64,000 bases of DNA from Grammothele lineata (GCA_002150815.3 NDFF03000135.1:124001-188000); one strand, 5' to 3'; shown: positions 23,169 to 35,629, counted from the stretch's first letter. Translations and numbers: made by a program. Notes: generated by a model not told the origin, from the sequence alone.

Positions 23169-26100
23169 ATGGCGTTAAAGGGATACTACGCGAATCAGAC
23201 GCCCAGTCCACCGCGTTCCGCGACGCGTTCCTGCGCGCCTCCTACGACTTACTCCCGACCACTGCCTTTCTTACCCCACATCCTCCTTCACGACAAAGCA
23301 ATGGATCCATACACCCCACGAGTGCGGACAGGAAACAGAAAGAAGAATATCACCCTCTCTGCGAAAGAATACCACAAGGTGGTCTCCTCTAGCCCTCGCG
23401 TGTTGCTGCGGGACTGAACCAGTCTTCGCTTAGATCACGGACACGATCGCGTCAGTTCGACGCCAACGACAATATACGGAGGGAGATATCGTAGAGGATG
23501 TCGATGTACGCGTGCACGTATCGCGCGAGGGCGTAAGACGAAGTGAGTCTCGCAATCAGTTCGTGACTCTCCTCTGGGCTTATACACGGTAGGGCGGGAG
23601 GAGGCATCCTTCGAGGCCGAACGGTCGTTTGTTCGCGCACCACTCAACTCACGCGTTGTCTCGAGCGGAGGTCCGAGGGACAAGGGAAAGGGCAAAGCCA
23701 AGGAGAGCTCACTGTACGGAGTATCAATCGAGATTCAGGAGGCGTTAGTACTGGAGGATCTACTCTTCGTGTTGATGGTAAGTTCCTCTCCCCTACGAAT
23801 CCGCGTATCTCGGCTTGGGAGCAGGGGTGGGTGCTGGATAATTCACCGCCTGAGAACCCGTCCCTTGAAGTGGCACCTCGTCGCGCGTTCCACCTTGCGT
23901 CTCACTGATCCCAGGCACATGGTTCTCTCTGCCTGCACATCCTTTTTCTCAGTTTCGGCGTTACTTGTATCAAATGTCAACACGGTAGCTGATCAGTTTT
24001 AGGGCATTGAAGGCACACACATTACGTTCCATCCAGATTACTCAGCAGACGAAGATGACCCTCTCAATGGAGTTAGGTTTTCAGTGTCACCGTCCCTGGG
24101 TATGCATTCTACTCCCGTGCTTGTAAGTTGTGGCCTCATTCTCTCCTAGATCCATCGCTTCGCGATCTTGTCGAACGAATACTGCCATTAGCCACATACT
24201 ACACGGCCATCACATCATTCATTGAACTTCGAAGTCACCTGGACTACGGCCTTGTCAATCATGCTCTTTGCGCGTCAATGCGCGACATGCTCAAGGTGTG
24301 TCTACTGCTACCGAAATGAAATGCCGATTGGCTGAGAACCCGCAGGACTACCAAACACTACTCTCCCAACTCGAGCATGCATTCAACACCTCGCCTCAAT
24401 TTACCTTGCAGAAGCTGTGGTTTTACGTTCACCCCACCCTTCACACGCTCTCCCTACTCTATCTCTTGACGACCGACCTAGCCACGGCCGACGATCCTGC
24501 CGCCGAACTTTCCTCTTCCGCATCCAGTGAGTCCGACGCGGAAGAAGACGCGCGGAATGAGGCACTCGGCCTGGGGGGAGCCAAACTCAAAGCTGTTCTG
24601 TCGGAGATTAAGACAGCGAGTCTAGGTGTGGACGGGGGAGCGAGCGGGATTGCGGTCAAGGGCGGCGAGGTACTCGCGATCCTGCATGACCGGATGCAGA
24701 ACATGTCAGGGGACCCTGCGGCGCGGGCGCTATACGGTGCGCTCCTCCGCGCAGCTGGGAAGCCCTATGTCGAGATGATCCAAGCGTGGATCCGGACGGG
24801 GAAGCTGGTCGACCCATATGAAGAGCTGCTCGTCAAGGAGAGCAAGTTCATCAACCGCGGCACGCTCGAGATGGACTACACGGATGAGTACTGGGAGCGC
24901 CGGTATACGGTCCGTTCCGCCTCGCGGCTTCCGTAGAGCTCTTCTGACGCATGCGCTTCCATTAGCTCAGGGACGGTTCGACACTTGGCGGGCCGTCCAA
25001 GCAGCGCCAGGCTGGCGTGCCCCCTCCACGATCGGCCGCCGGCCGCCTGCCCGGCGGTGCGTGCATTCCAGCGGTCCTTGAGAGGTGGAAGCACAAGATC
25101 TTGCTCGCGGGAAAATACCTCAACGTTATCCGTGAGTGTGGAATCGAGATCAGACGAGACTCGGGGCAGGACGAGGAGGAAGATTTGTCGATGGACGACG
25201 AGAGGTACGCCGGCGCGGCTCCTATGCAGTATTCACGCTCCTGAGGTCGCAGCAGATTTCACAAGCGGATCGAAGATGCGTACACGCATGCGAACCGGAC
25301 GCTCCTCCAGCTGCTTCTCCGGGATCAGCAGCTCATCCCACGTCTCCGTTCACTTAAACGATACTTCTTCCTCTCCCAATCGTCGTTCTTAACTCATCTC
25401 CTTGATCTTTCGCACACTGAGCTTCGGAAGTCCGCCAAGTCCGCGTCGTTGGTCAAGCTCCAGAGCCTCCTAGACCTCGCGCTGAACACTGATGCTCAGG
25501 GCGAAGACGCTATGTTCCGAGAGGATGTCAAGGTGACGATGGCAGGCAGCGGCCTTTACGAGTGGCTGCTTACGGTCGTGAACGTGAGCGGCCTCGAGGA
25601 CGGCGAGGCTCAGGATGGACATACCCACGCCCACGAATCACAGAAGAAAGAGAAAGAGAAGGACGATAAGAAGCAAATGCTGGGTGAGTCAGCACACGCA
25701 GGTCATCGAAAGTGTGCGGCTCACGGAGATCTATCGCCATAGCCATCGACGCGTTGACGCTGGACTACCATGTCAAATTCCCGCTTTCGCTCGTCATTTC
25801 CAGGAAGACTATTGTGCGGTATCAGCTCATCTTCCGGTTCCTGCTCCACCTCAAGCACGTCGAGCAGTCCCTTTCCTCGATGTGGATCGAGCACAAGACA
25901 GCTCCGTGGCGCCGGCCAACTCGACCGCGGCCCGCGGGCGGGGAGCTAGGACGCCAGACGCCGCAGCCGCCACCACCCAAGGACTGGCACTCGGAGTTCG
26001 AGAACTGGCGCAAGCGTGTGTTTCTGCTTCGTGCACGCATGTTGGCCTTCGTACAGCAGATCCTCGCCTTCACAACATTCGAGGTGCTCGAACCCAACTG

Positions 26101-26700
26101 GCGAAAGCTGGAGGGCAAGCTGGAGGGCGGTAAAGTCGAGACCGTCGATCAGCTCCTACGAGACCATGTGGATTTCCTCGACACGTGCCTGAAGGAATGC
26201 ATGCTGACTAGCTCGAAGCTACTCCGGGTACGTCCCGCCGCCACGCTTCTCCAGACCTTCGCGGCAGCAGAGGCTGACCGGCCGGCCCCCGTTCCGCTTC
26301 CGACTACAGGCGTACTCACGGTTAATCGTCACGTGCTCCACGTTCGCACTTTACACGGCGTCGTTCACCAAATCGGCGAACAACGCGATTGCAGCCGCAG
26401 ACACGCCCGATGGTGATCACTCGATGGCCAAGCGGTGGGACATTCTCGGGAAGTTCGAGACAAACTTCAATCATTGGTAAGTTGCATTAGGGCTGTCTTG
26501 GCTGGACGGAACTTACGCGTTGACCCAACTTTTACTTGCAGGTTCAAGGTTAGAGCGATCGCTCCCGTGTCGTGCGGAACTCTGAACTCACGTCGCCATT
26601 TTAGGTTCACCTCGATTGCGTGCAATTCTACGCCTCGAGTGAGAACGTGTCGTTACTGCCCCTAGTGGTTAGGTTGAACAGTATCAAGGCGATGAACTGA
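23169..26700 (+). CDS. SPC97: Gamma-tubulin complex component 2
   Basis: GCP2/Spc97 helps gamma-tubulin nucleate microtubules at the spindle pole body. Twelve exons run from 23169 to the TGA ending at 26700, giving about 910 residues. The N-terminal GRIP1 region includes EIQEALVLEDLLFVLMG and VERILPLATYYTAITSFI. The core contains YVEMIQAWIRTGKLVDPYEE, DEYWERRYTLRDG and LLAGKYLNVIRECG. GRIP2 includes ALTLDYHVKFPLSLVISRK and RFLLHLKHVEQSLSSMWI, then HVDFLDTCLKECMLTSSKLL. Human GCP2 has the same block order. The penultimate exon is only 7 nt (26542-26548). The 5' end is uncertain: a second open frame in 23171-23380 has more coding-like third positions than the ATG frame and can splice into the same downstream exon. 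Confidence 0.92.
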
Positions 26701-27893
26701 AACTGTCTACCATGAGGCTTGCACCTCTCTTGCTATATTTGTTTGAGACCCTTCTGTTGCTGTCATATCAGTTACATCACGTATCTCATTCTTCCCACCC
26801 TAAAGATGCCCCTCTGACTGCCTTCCCCACCCGGGGTGTCCAATTAGCTCTCCGATCCTTTCTCATGCATTCCCCATTTGTCTCTCCTCTATGAGACTTC
26901 GGCAAACCGGTGTCCATCGGAGATCCCGCAGGCGAGACGTTGAGACACTAGCGATAGTCTTTGCCCGCGATCGGCCAAAGCACGGATGCGGTACGTCATC
27001 CACGCGCACGCCGATGTGAGTTCTCGTACTGTCACAATGAGCTTGTCTGACTGAAGGCAGTTCACCATCGCAGACAGATCCACGCCGTCGGCCACGCCGG
27101 CTGTCAAGCGCCGCCCTGAACCCTCGCAGCTTCGGCGCAGTGCCCTGCCCCTCGGACTCCAGTGTGACATATACTGTCTGATACCGCATCGGCACGGCGC
27201 TGCCGCGCAGGAGGATCCTGAGTAGAAGGCTCCCGGGCCCCCTTCGCCAGGAACAGCCTAGATCTGAGCGCGCTCCCGCGAATGCGCGCTCGCGATGACC
27301 GTGCGTGTGTCAAGGCCCAGGAAAGGCGCGCGCTAGAATGGCCCTCTCAGTTCGCGGGAAGGGACGTTCGCGGCACGTCTCCGTAACGTCCGCAACGTGT
27401 TCGGCTGGGACCCTCGCGCATAGTAAGGCCCGCGATCGTGACTGGCCGCGCCGAGCTTCAGGTAGTACGTGGGTTGCTGCCTTCGTCAACTGCTTGAGTT
27501 TGTATAGCTGCTTCCTTCCCACTAGGGTGCTAGCTTGCATCTGATAAATGCCCCAAAGGTACCAAGATATGCCTGTGGTTCGCGCCGGCCGGGCGAGGGG
27601 CGGCAACCAGAAGCCTTGAGCGCGAGCGGCCAGGCTGCGCCTCGCCACAGTTGCGGAACTCCGCTGGTAGCGGCGCTCGGCTTCTCCTCCCACCTGGCAT
27701 TGGCACGGGAGGTGTGACGGTGGCCATCTCCGAGTAAGACGCGCAGCGCATGGCTCGTCTATAGCTATTATCTCGACGTCAGGGGATGTATGGGTGGGCG
27801 CCGCGCGCTCGTTGCTCACGTATAAATGCGACCAGATGCCGTAGGGCGAAGCTCCACCACCGCATCCTTTCTCGTACCTTACTCACATACGCC
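26701..27893. other. Intergenic upstream of the GST gene
   Basis: No supported gene. The minus-strand open frames in 26.9-27.8 kb lack recognisable motifs. A TATA box lies at 27821. Confidence 0.5.
27821..27828 (+). promoter_or_regulatory. TATA box of the GST gene
   Basis: TATAAATG preceded by CACG, 73 bases upstream of the ATG at 27894. Confidence 0.55.
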
Positions 27894-28849
27894 ATGTCTC
27901 CGAACAAGCAACTCACCCTCTACACATGCGATGTATGTCTTACACTTTGCTGAAGCGCACCAAACTGACCGTACCCAGTACTCTCCGTATTGCCATAGAG
28001 TACTTATTGCCCTAGCCGAGGCCAAGCTTGAAGTCACCAAGTGCGAAATCGACCTCCGACCAGGCTGCAAGCCGAGCTGGATCACAAATGTGAATCCGGT
28101 GGGCACGGTGCGTCGCTAATGGTCAGGCTCCCGTAACCTTCTCGGGCTAATCATGTCTCCCCGCGTCTGTTCCACACAGGTTCCAGCCTTCACGTACGGC
28201 GGCCCCGTGGTGCCCCCGGATCAGCCGTCAAAGGAGTCCGCGAAGCTTTGGGAGTCCAACGTCCTCATCGAATTCATCGCGGACCTCTGCCCCGCCGCGG
28301 GCTTGCTCCCCTCGGACCCTGCCGTGCGCGCCCACGCGCGGCTGCTCGTCGTCCGCGCGCACGATACGCTCCATCACGCCTTCCGGTCGTTCTTCTTCCG
28401 CGGCGAGCGCGCAGACGCCGTCCTCCCCCACCTCGAGGCCTTTCAGGCGCTCCTCGCGCCCTCGCCCGGGTACGCCGCGGGCCCGTTCTCGCTCGCGGAC
28501 CCCGTCATCGCGCCGCTGCTCGTCCGCTTCATGCGCCTCAGCCGCCTCGAGATCGGCAAGTACCCGCTCGGCGAGGGCCGCAAGCTGCTCGCGGCGCTGA
28601 ACGAGCCCCGCTTTGCGCGGCTCATGGAGTACTACACGCTCCTGTGGCACCGCCCGAGCGTCCAGGCGACATGGGACGAGGTGCGTCAGCGTGATTCCCC
28701 GGGCTGGTCGCTCCTCCCCGACCGGGCTCGCGGGCTGCTCTGTTGATGATTCGTTGGGCTGACGCCGTATGCGCATGCAGAATTTGAATGTCAAGATGTG
28801 GCGCATCCATCCGAACGTCACCCGTAATCCGTCGCCAGCCGGGCACTAA
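27894..28849 (+). CDS. Glutathione S-transferase, cysteine-type (omega/GTE-like)
   Basis: 245 residues from four exons (27894-27932, 27979-28107, 28180-28680, 28781-28849). The thioredoxin-fold N-terminal domain starts QLTLYTCDYSPYCHRVLIAL. The active-site motif S-P-Y-C-H-R puts a cysteine at residue 18, as in omega-like GSTs that do thiol transfer or deglutathionylation rather than classic conjugation. NPVGTVPAF supplies the cis-proline expected for glutathione binding. SNVLIEFIADLCP closes domain 1 (family pattern ES-x2-I-x-E-Y/F). The helical domain 2 includes GPFSLADPVIAPLLVRF, with the conserved D of the N-capping box. The family is clear. The exact subclass (omega, GTE or glutathionyl-hydroquinone reductase-like) is not certain; the protein is shorter than hydroquinone reductases. 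Confidence 0.9.
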
Positions 28850-31800
28850 TTGTGGAAAGCGAGCAGGGAACCCGTGAGCCTGTGAGAAGCAAATTCGGCA
28901 AAGGCTTTACCTATGCTCGCCCTGTACCTTGCGCCCAAGCGGCGCGCCGAGCTTTCGCTCCGCATGCAGGGCCCTCTATTCCTTCCGTAGCTTTTGTCGG
29001 GCGGCCATGGCGCGCGCCCGAAGCTAGGTTCGTTATCTACCAGATGTCCACGTGAATGTATGTATTATGTACCGGTACGACTTCTCTCCCCGTCAAACAT
29101 TTGTACGTTTCCTATTGTCATGCAGCTCGCTAGCTTGCACCGTCTCCTGCCCCCGAGGCGATCGGTCGTGCGTCCCGCTGTCACGAGTGCTTTCCGAGAG
29201 GCGACATAAAGCCACGATCGTACCCAACCCTGCAACCGTAGTCCGCTGATGTCGGCGTCTTATTCTCGCCCCACCACCACATATGTCTATCGATAGAGCA
29301 CCAAGACGGACAGGACTGCAATTTCGGATGCACCGACGCCGACGCGTTCACACATCGACGCCACCGCACGCCTCCCGCCATGTCTCGGACTCAACGTCCT
29401 GGGCGCGCGGATCCTTTTTCACGTTGCGCAGACGTCTCGGAAGCTGATCGGCCATGGCGCACACCCTGCGGACATGATCATGAACGCGCCGCCGGATGCG
29501 GTGCCCAGCAGGTATCGCAGCGACCGCTGTGCTCTAAGTACATACGCGGGACAGCGGCCCTGCAGTGCGTGCGCATGCGCATCCGCGCGAGGCCCAGCCC
29601 AGACCGCGCACGAGGAGGTGGCCACGACGCGTCCGTCCGGCTCGTCACCGGTCACCGTCCGCGCGCGCGGGTGCGACGAGCAGGCCCCCAGCCCAAACGC
29701 GGGCCCATTCGACCTAACCCCGCTGGGGCGCACGCGCGCCGCGCGGTCGCGCGTCATTCTCGCGAAGCCCCGGGGTGTGGTCTAGCCACGAGGCGCACAG
29801 TAGCGGTCTTCGCGCTTCTGCTTCCAGGGATCGAGTCGCGGGAGTTCATCGATGCATCTCCCGCCAGTGGCCGCCCGTGTGTATAGTACTACCGCGTTGC
29901 GTGACGCGGATGACGTCCGCAGGCGATCTCGCATCGCGCCCCCTCGGGAAGACCGGTCTTCTACGTTCCCGGTGCGCCTTGCGTACCCAATAGGTCCGAG
30001 CGAATGCTCAGCGGAGACCAAATACCGTGCTAGCCCGCGTACGTAGAAAGTTCTGATCCTGGACTCACGGAGGGGCAGGCGCGAGCGAGTGGGCGATTGA
30101 CCACTACCTCCCGCCGTTCTTCCCCCGCGCGCCCGCGCAAGAAGTCGATCGGACGCCGCAGCCAGCCGCCCTGCTAGCCATGAACGCGAGGAGCCGTGGC
30201 CAGGAGCCGCGATAAATGACCACACCCCGACGCCCCGGACAGAGTGCAGTAAGTTGGAGTTCAGCCCATCGCCCCTCCGGATCCCCTCCCCCGCATGCGA
30301 CCTCTCCGATGACCACCGACCACTGACCAAACCGGAACTTTCTCTGCGGACTCTTCTGGCCCCGCTATGGTTCACTGCCCGGAGGCGCCGCGATGTCATT
30401 ATGCGCGTATATGCGACATCATGGCACTATTACCGGCCGCCTCGCACGCGCAGCGCACACACTGCGACTCTGCTGACCCCCGGTCATGAACTGTCCACGG
30501 CGCGTCTGGGGCGCGTCGGACGTCAGCTGCAGGCCTTAGGCCAGGCACCGGAGGCGGCCGTGCCCGCCGCCACGCGCCCCCCGAGCTTCGAAGGCAGCTT
30601 GACGTCGACGTCGACGTTAAGTTATAACCGTCGGCCTTCCTAACCATGGACGCAAGGAATAAGCGGGCGGGGGCGCTCGCGGAAGGAGCTTACTGTACAG
30701 GGTGCCGTATGCGGTTTTCACTCCCGCCCCTGTGTGTACGTACCAGTAGCACTCCTCGGTACGGCCCTGCATTCCCCTCCTCCCTGAGCGCCAGCCACCT
30801 CTGCTTACCGCGCGCTTCGGTCCCTTGTTGAACATACACGCCCCCGGTCGGCGACGCCGCATGCAGATCGGGACAAGCGCTGTGTTCTCAGTGCGCAGCC
30901 ACCCGACGCCGAGTGGACTCAGGATACATCGGGATCGGCAGGGGCCTATGTACCCTGAGTGGGGATTGTCGGCGTCCAGGGGCGCAAGTTGGTCAGGACT
31001 CGGAATATTCGGCGGTTGCGTGCACTCGGCTGCGGAAGGCAGGCGTGCTGGCGCTCGGTGTTGAAAGATGAACGCTGAGGCCGTAGAGGGTCCTAAGAGG
31101 GGTCGGCGGAGAGTGTGGTGATTTTGTCCGTACCGGAGCGCGCGGTGAAGGTGGGGAACGTACTCGCTGAGAGCAGACGAGGCGTATGCAATAATGCGTA
31201 TAATCGGAATGAGAGAGGTTGAATCTGAGGGCCTAGATTTTCACGTTATATCAAAGTAGCTAAAGCTATATCAACGCTTGCCATTTCACCACCCTCGTTG
31301 TCTTGCCAGCACAATGTCAACGCGTAGGGTTAGCATTTCTTGAGCATCTGTCTGTGCTATTCGGCAGCTGATTTGCAAAAAAGAGTATTAGGGTTTTACA
31401 AAACAGAGCTCCAAAAATAAAGAGCGTACCGAATTGGTTGGCGGAAGGCGAAGAATCACGGTGGAAACCATGCACCGGGGGCAATAATCACGGCACTGAG
31501 AGACGCAGAATACGAAATAGCGGTCAACCAACGGCATTATGAGACAATAGCATGGTTCGGCAGCTACGAGGGCCCGCGAAGATGTGCGAGTGCCACCGAG
31601 GAGGTCGCCTCAGGCTGGAGGTTGAGGCTGGCGGAGAGATGGCAACGCTGAACTTGCTGCGCGGGTGGTGTGGCGGAAGTGGCTGATGCGAACACGTGGC
31701 CCGCCCGGAATTGGAGCTTGTGCGACGGGCGTCTGGAGAGCGCCTGAAGGTTGGCGGACAGCTCCTCCTGCGACGATGACGATGACGGCATCGAACCGCT

Positions 31801-31894
31801 CCCTCTCAGTGGCTTAGCCCAGCTCTGCTCTCGCCCGTCCCACAGCCAAGGCGGCCAAGCGTCCTCCTCCTCGCGCCGAGCCGCGCAAACCACC
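28850..31894. other. 3-kb GC-rich intergenic region without a recognised gene
   Basis: Several open frames of 100-205 codons occur on both strands (29380-30643), but overlapping frames, arginine-rich composition and lack of splice-consistent continuity make them look like GC-driven chance frames. From about 31180 to 31560 the sequence becomes AT-richer. A GACGTC tandem is at 30601. Confidence 0.5.
30601..30617. repeat. GACGTC tandem
   Basis: Nearly three GACGTC units in a row; each is palindromic (AatII-type hexamer) and contains a TGACGT-like CRE half when read into the flanks. Confidence 0.8.
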
Positions 31895-33803
31895 ATGCAC
31901 GCAGCGCCCGACTATCCATCTCCGCACGCGCACCGCGCTAGCCCCTCCTCTTCGCACGGCGCCCCGCGGACGCGGAATGGAAGCCCCAACGCGGCCCTCG
32001 ACATGGACAGCACCGAGCCCGACAGACGCGCCGGCGACCAGCCTCCTCAGCCCGTGCCAAATCCGAGCGCGAACACTCAGCGAGCTCGCCGGGACGGGCG
32101 CACCGGAGGCCACGCCGTCGTTCACGGCACGCACGCCCTCGCGCGCCCGCTTCCGTTCCTCCATCCGACCCGTGCAGAGTTCCGCCCGCTGCCGTCTGCG
32201 AAGGAGGCGTTACTCGGAGACGTAGAGGCTGCTCGCTGGTCCTCGCGCGCGTCGCGGAAACATAGGTACGCACGCCGGCCCCTGCGTGTTTCCCCGCGGC
32301 GCGCGCTCGCGCACCCTGGTCCAGACGCAGAGGAGGGTGCGCCGCTAGGGTCAGAGTCTGAAGTGCGTAGGGACTCGGAGGTCAAGCTTCTGGAACAGCG
32401 GCTACGCCATCCGTCCGGCCGTATCAAAGTCCATCTCGCCTGGGACCTCGCTTTCTGGGTCGCGGTCATCTTCGTGCTCGGGTCCACAGCTTGGGTGAGC
32501 TCCAGACCTCCGAGTCCCTTCAAGTTCATTTGCCCTGCGGAGTCACTGCGTGTGTATGTACTGATGACGTCCCTGCCCCGCCCCCATGGCATCCCAGATC
32601 ATTAATGGCTTCCTGCTCTTCCTGCCACTGGTCGGCGGGCAGGAGGACAACGAGGCGGCGACGGCGTGGTCCGCGTTCGCCGGCGGGACGCTCTTCGAGA
32701 TCGGGAGCTACCTCATGTACGTCGAGGCGCTCAACGCGGGGCACGACGAGCTCTTCGCACTCGCCCTGCGCGATCTCCTTGCACACGGCGGCAGCTGGCC
32801 CGATCTCGAGAAAGTTTCGGCGGACAAGGATGTCGCCGGTGGCCCCAAGCCCACGGCGCGGTTTCGCTGGATGTGGGTGTCTCGTTTTCCGCTGCGTACC
32901 AGGCGTTGTATCGCGTGCTGACAGAGGCTCTCTCGCACCCGCACTCACTCACAGCGGCCTCGGCTCCTGGCGAGACGTCGGCTTCCTGGCGTGCTTCATC
33001 CAGATGTGGGCCGCCACCGTCTTCTGGATCTCTATCATGTCTGTATCGAGTTACATTCGCCCCTCTCAGGAGGCTGGGCGTGGCACCCGAGCTAACGCGA
33101 TCTGACACCCTCGTACCCCCCTCCCCCTCCCCCTCGTCCCATATACAGCACCGGCCTTCCGAACGTCATCGCGGGCTTCCCCGACGACCCCCCAATCGCG
33201 ATCACGGACGTGTTCTACTGGTCTCCGCAGGTGCTCGGTGGAACAGGTTTTATCGTCGCCTCGGTCCTGCTCATGATCGAGGTTCAGCGCAAGTGGTGGT
33301 TACCGAACGTGGTAAGCATCGGCTGGTGCGTACTTGCTCTAATAGTTGCTACATACATACATACATGCGTACTACGTACGCCGCCCCACCGGCTCCCCTG
33401 CTCCCTTGCTCCTTCGCTCCTCCGCTCCGCCGTGCAGCGTGTTCGTGGGGCGGCGTCCCGACTCCCGATGAGGTAGTGCTCACCGCTCACCGCGGGCTAT
33501 ACGTCCATCGCAGGCATATCGGCCTGTGGAATCTTATCGGCGCAATAGGGTTCACTCTCTGTGGCGCGCTCGGGTACGGTGCGCTGGCTTCGACTGGAGT
33601 GAGTGCATGCGTCGGGTGCTTCTACGGCCCGAGGAGTCGCGCTTGTGCTTGTGCTTGTGCTTATTACAGCTTCGGATTCCGCTTTCTGGTAGGTCAACTA
33701 CCAGAGCGTGCTCTCTACGTTCTGGGGCTCGTGGGCGTTCTTGATCGGAAGCGTGTTGCAGCTGTGGGAGAGTGTGTGGCGGGAGGAGCCGGAGTCTGGG
33801 TGA
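31895..33803 (+). CDS. Uncharacterised multi-span integral membrane protein
   Basis: 443 residues from six exons: 31895-32494, 32598-32872, 32955-33038, 33149-33325, 33514-33598 and 33693-33803. The first 170 residues are hydrophilic, with many S, P, R and H. About six hydrophobic spans follow: DLAFWVAVIFVLGSTAW, IINGFLLFLPLVGG, the WSAFAGGTLFEIGSYLMYVE span, DVGFLACFIQMWAATVFWI, SPQVLGGTGFIVASVLLMIE and GLWNLIGAIGFTLCGALGY, then STFWGSWAFLIGSVLQLWE. I know this arrangement from unnamed fungal membrane proteins, but no function. The start is chosen at ACCATGC; an in-frame MDSTEPDRR lies 37 codons in. Continuity of the spans supports the splices. Two microsatellites lie in introns. Confidence 0.75.
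33351..33366. repeat. ACAT microsatellite in an intron
   Basis: Four ACAT units inside intron 4 (33326-33513) of the membrane-protein gene. Confidence 0.85.
33641..33662. repeat. GCTTGT hexamer repeat in an intron
   Basis: About 3.5 copies of GCTTGT just before the last acceptor (33692) of the membrane-protein gene; it doubles as part of the polypyrimidine-rich stretch. Confidence 0.85.
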
Positions 33804-34236
33804 AGGAGGTTGGAGGGACTTTCTATGGTTCGTGGGACGACTATACACGCTGTACGGGACCTTGAGGTCAGAGGGTTTCGGTTGTACACTCTATCGTCAT
33901 CGCTATAAAAATACACGTCTTACTAGGCGCGTTCGTCGACGGACGTAACGAATGCTAGACTTGTGCTCTGTCTACATAATATTCTAAACATCCGTTAATC
34001 CGTTGCGCAAGCTCAGGGGAGGGGTACACCGCAGGACGACAGCGCTACAGATTTGTCCCCCTCAAGGAATCGAAGCCCGACATAGAGATAAGCCCTGTCC
34101 TAGGGTTTCCGATATAGGCGTCGAAGGCGAAGTAAACGGCAGAGGCAGCGGAGAGGCTTGTTCCAACAACTCGCCCGTTCACGACCGACACCCCTCCTCT
34201 CTTTTACGATCTCCCATCTTCATCCCTACGAACACC
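33804..34236. other. Intergenic, 5' flank of the myosin light chain gene
   Basis: No gene seen. A CT-rich leader (CTCCTCTCTTTTACG region, about 34193-34215) precedes the ATG at 34237. Confidence 0.5.
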
Positions 34237-35229
34237 ATGGTAAGTGTTCAGCATCGCTTTTTGAGACACACACAGGCTGACAACCCCCCGCAGAGCGATA
34301 ACGCAGGTACGTCTCGGCTCCCGCCACCCATCCCCTTCCCGAATGTACGCCCGGGCAAGGCTGAGCGTATTCATACCGACGCGTGCCCCGCACCGCCCTG
34401 TCGACAGAGTACAAAGAGGCGTTCGCGCTGTTCGACAAGAAGGGCACCGGGGCGGTGCCCCGCGAGGTGTTGGGCGACCTCCTCCGCGCCCTGGGCCAGA
34501 ACCCGACGCAGGCGGAGGTCGCGGACATCGTTGCTGCGGCTCCGCGTGAAGGTGCGTGTGCTTGTTTTACTTGGTGTGGATCTTTGAGCTTATTGTTGGT
34601 TTGTTGTTATGCTGGGGGGATGGATGCTGGGCGGTTGGGGATGCTGTTGGGCTTCGGTTGGAATGGAATGACTATGGGTTGGGCTTGATGGATGAACGAA
34701 TGGACGAGCAGTGGACTACAAGAGCTTCCTGACAATCCTCAACAGGCCAGACGGCTTCAAGCCCGCAGGCACACCGGGTACGTGCTCGTCCGCTCATGTC
34801 TACATCCACGTCTCACTCCTCCCTTCTCCGCTTTGGTGCCCCACCTCCCTACGCCCGTTCTCGAACGACTCCCCCAATCCTATCTCCATCCCCGACATTT
34901 ACCGACGGGACACGCCCGCCTGCCCGCAGAGGAGTTCATCCGCGGCTTCCAGGTGTTCGACAAGGAGGGGAACGGCTTCATCGGCGCCGGCGAGCTCCGA
35001 TACGTGCTCACCCAGCTCGGCGAGAAGATGACGGACGAGGAGGTCGACGAGCTCCTCAAGGGCGCGCAGATCGGGCCGTGCGTGCTTTCTTTGCCTCTTT
35101 TTCTTAACCCCTTCTCTGTCCCCCTTGCCGTCTTTGTGGTCTTTTGGAAAACGTCAGGCTCACGTGCGTTTTTGCAGGGACGGGAACGTGAACTACGAGT
35201 CGTTCGTGCGCACGATCCTCAGCCAGTAG
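34237..35229 (+). CDS. cdc4: Cdc4-type essential myosin light chain (EF-hand protein)
   Basis: 141 residues, the same length as fission yeast Cdc4, the essential light chain of type II myosin in the cytokinetic ring. Blocks match in order: [96 protein letters not shown] and [19 protein letters not shown]. The EF-hand loops lack several acidic ligands, so calcium binding is doubtful, as in Cdc4. Exons: 34237-34239, 34294-34306, 34408-34551, 34712-34777, 34930-35077 and 35178-35229. The first exon carries only the ATG and the second only 13 nt. The symbol follows fission yeast; it is not the unrelated budding yeast F-box CDC4. Confidence 0.92.
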
Positions 35230-35629
35230 TTTGCTTTCCTAGCGCTATCGGTGCTGTTGTGCGTGCGCCCCGGACTTGACGAAGTTGTGGATAGGAAGTG
35301 TAATGATACCTTGCGGAAGCGTGCCTGTTGTCTTCATTATATCTGCAATGTTCACGAACTGACGACACGAACACCGTACATATACCCGCTGAGCTTCATC
35401 CTGTTCGACCTGGACACAGATCGCTCGCTCCACACTCGGACCACGGTATACCGGTCAAAGAACGTCGCTATTTCGTGAAGTGCTACCAGCTATCGACAAG
35501 GTTGTACGAGGGCTACATAAGTAGTCCTCCGGGGGTACCCATCAAGGGCGGCCCCAGCATGTACGAGGTAAGCAGCGCAGGGGTATACATGGCCCATCAT
35601 ACACGCAACCGCAATGCAGGCCCTCACAC
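35230..35629. other. Convergent 3' flanks, light chain / GH128
   Basis: The plus-strand light chain and minus-strand glucanase converge here. No gene seen. Confidence 0.6.

Noticed and set aside
28228..28821. 197-codon minus-strand frame
   Set aside because: It is antisense to the GST third exon, and its composition is a shadow of high-GC third positions.
29380..30643. Several 100-205-codon frames on both strands
   Set aside because: They overlap each other, are arginine-rich and show no splice-consistent continuity; likely chance frames in GC-rich DNA.
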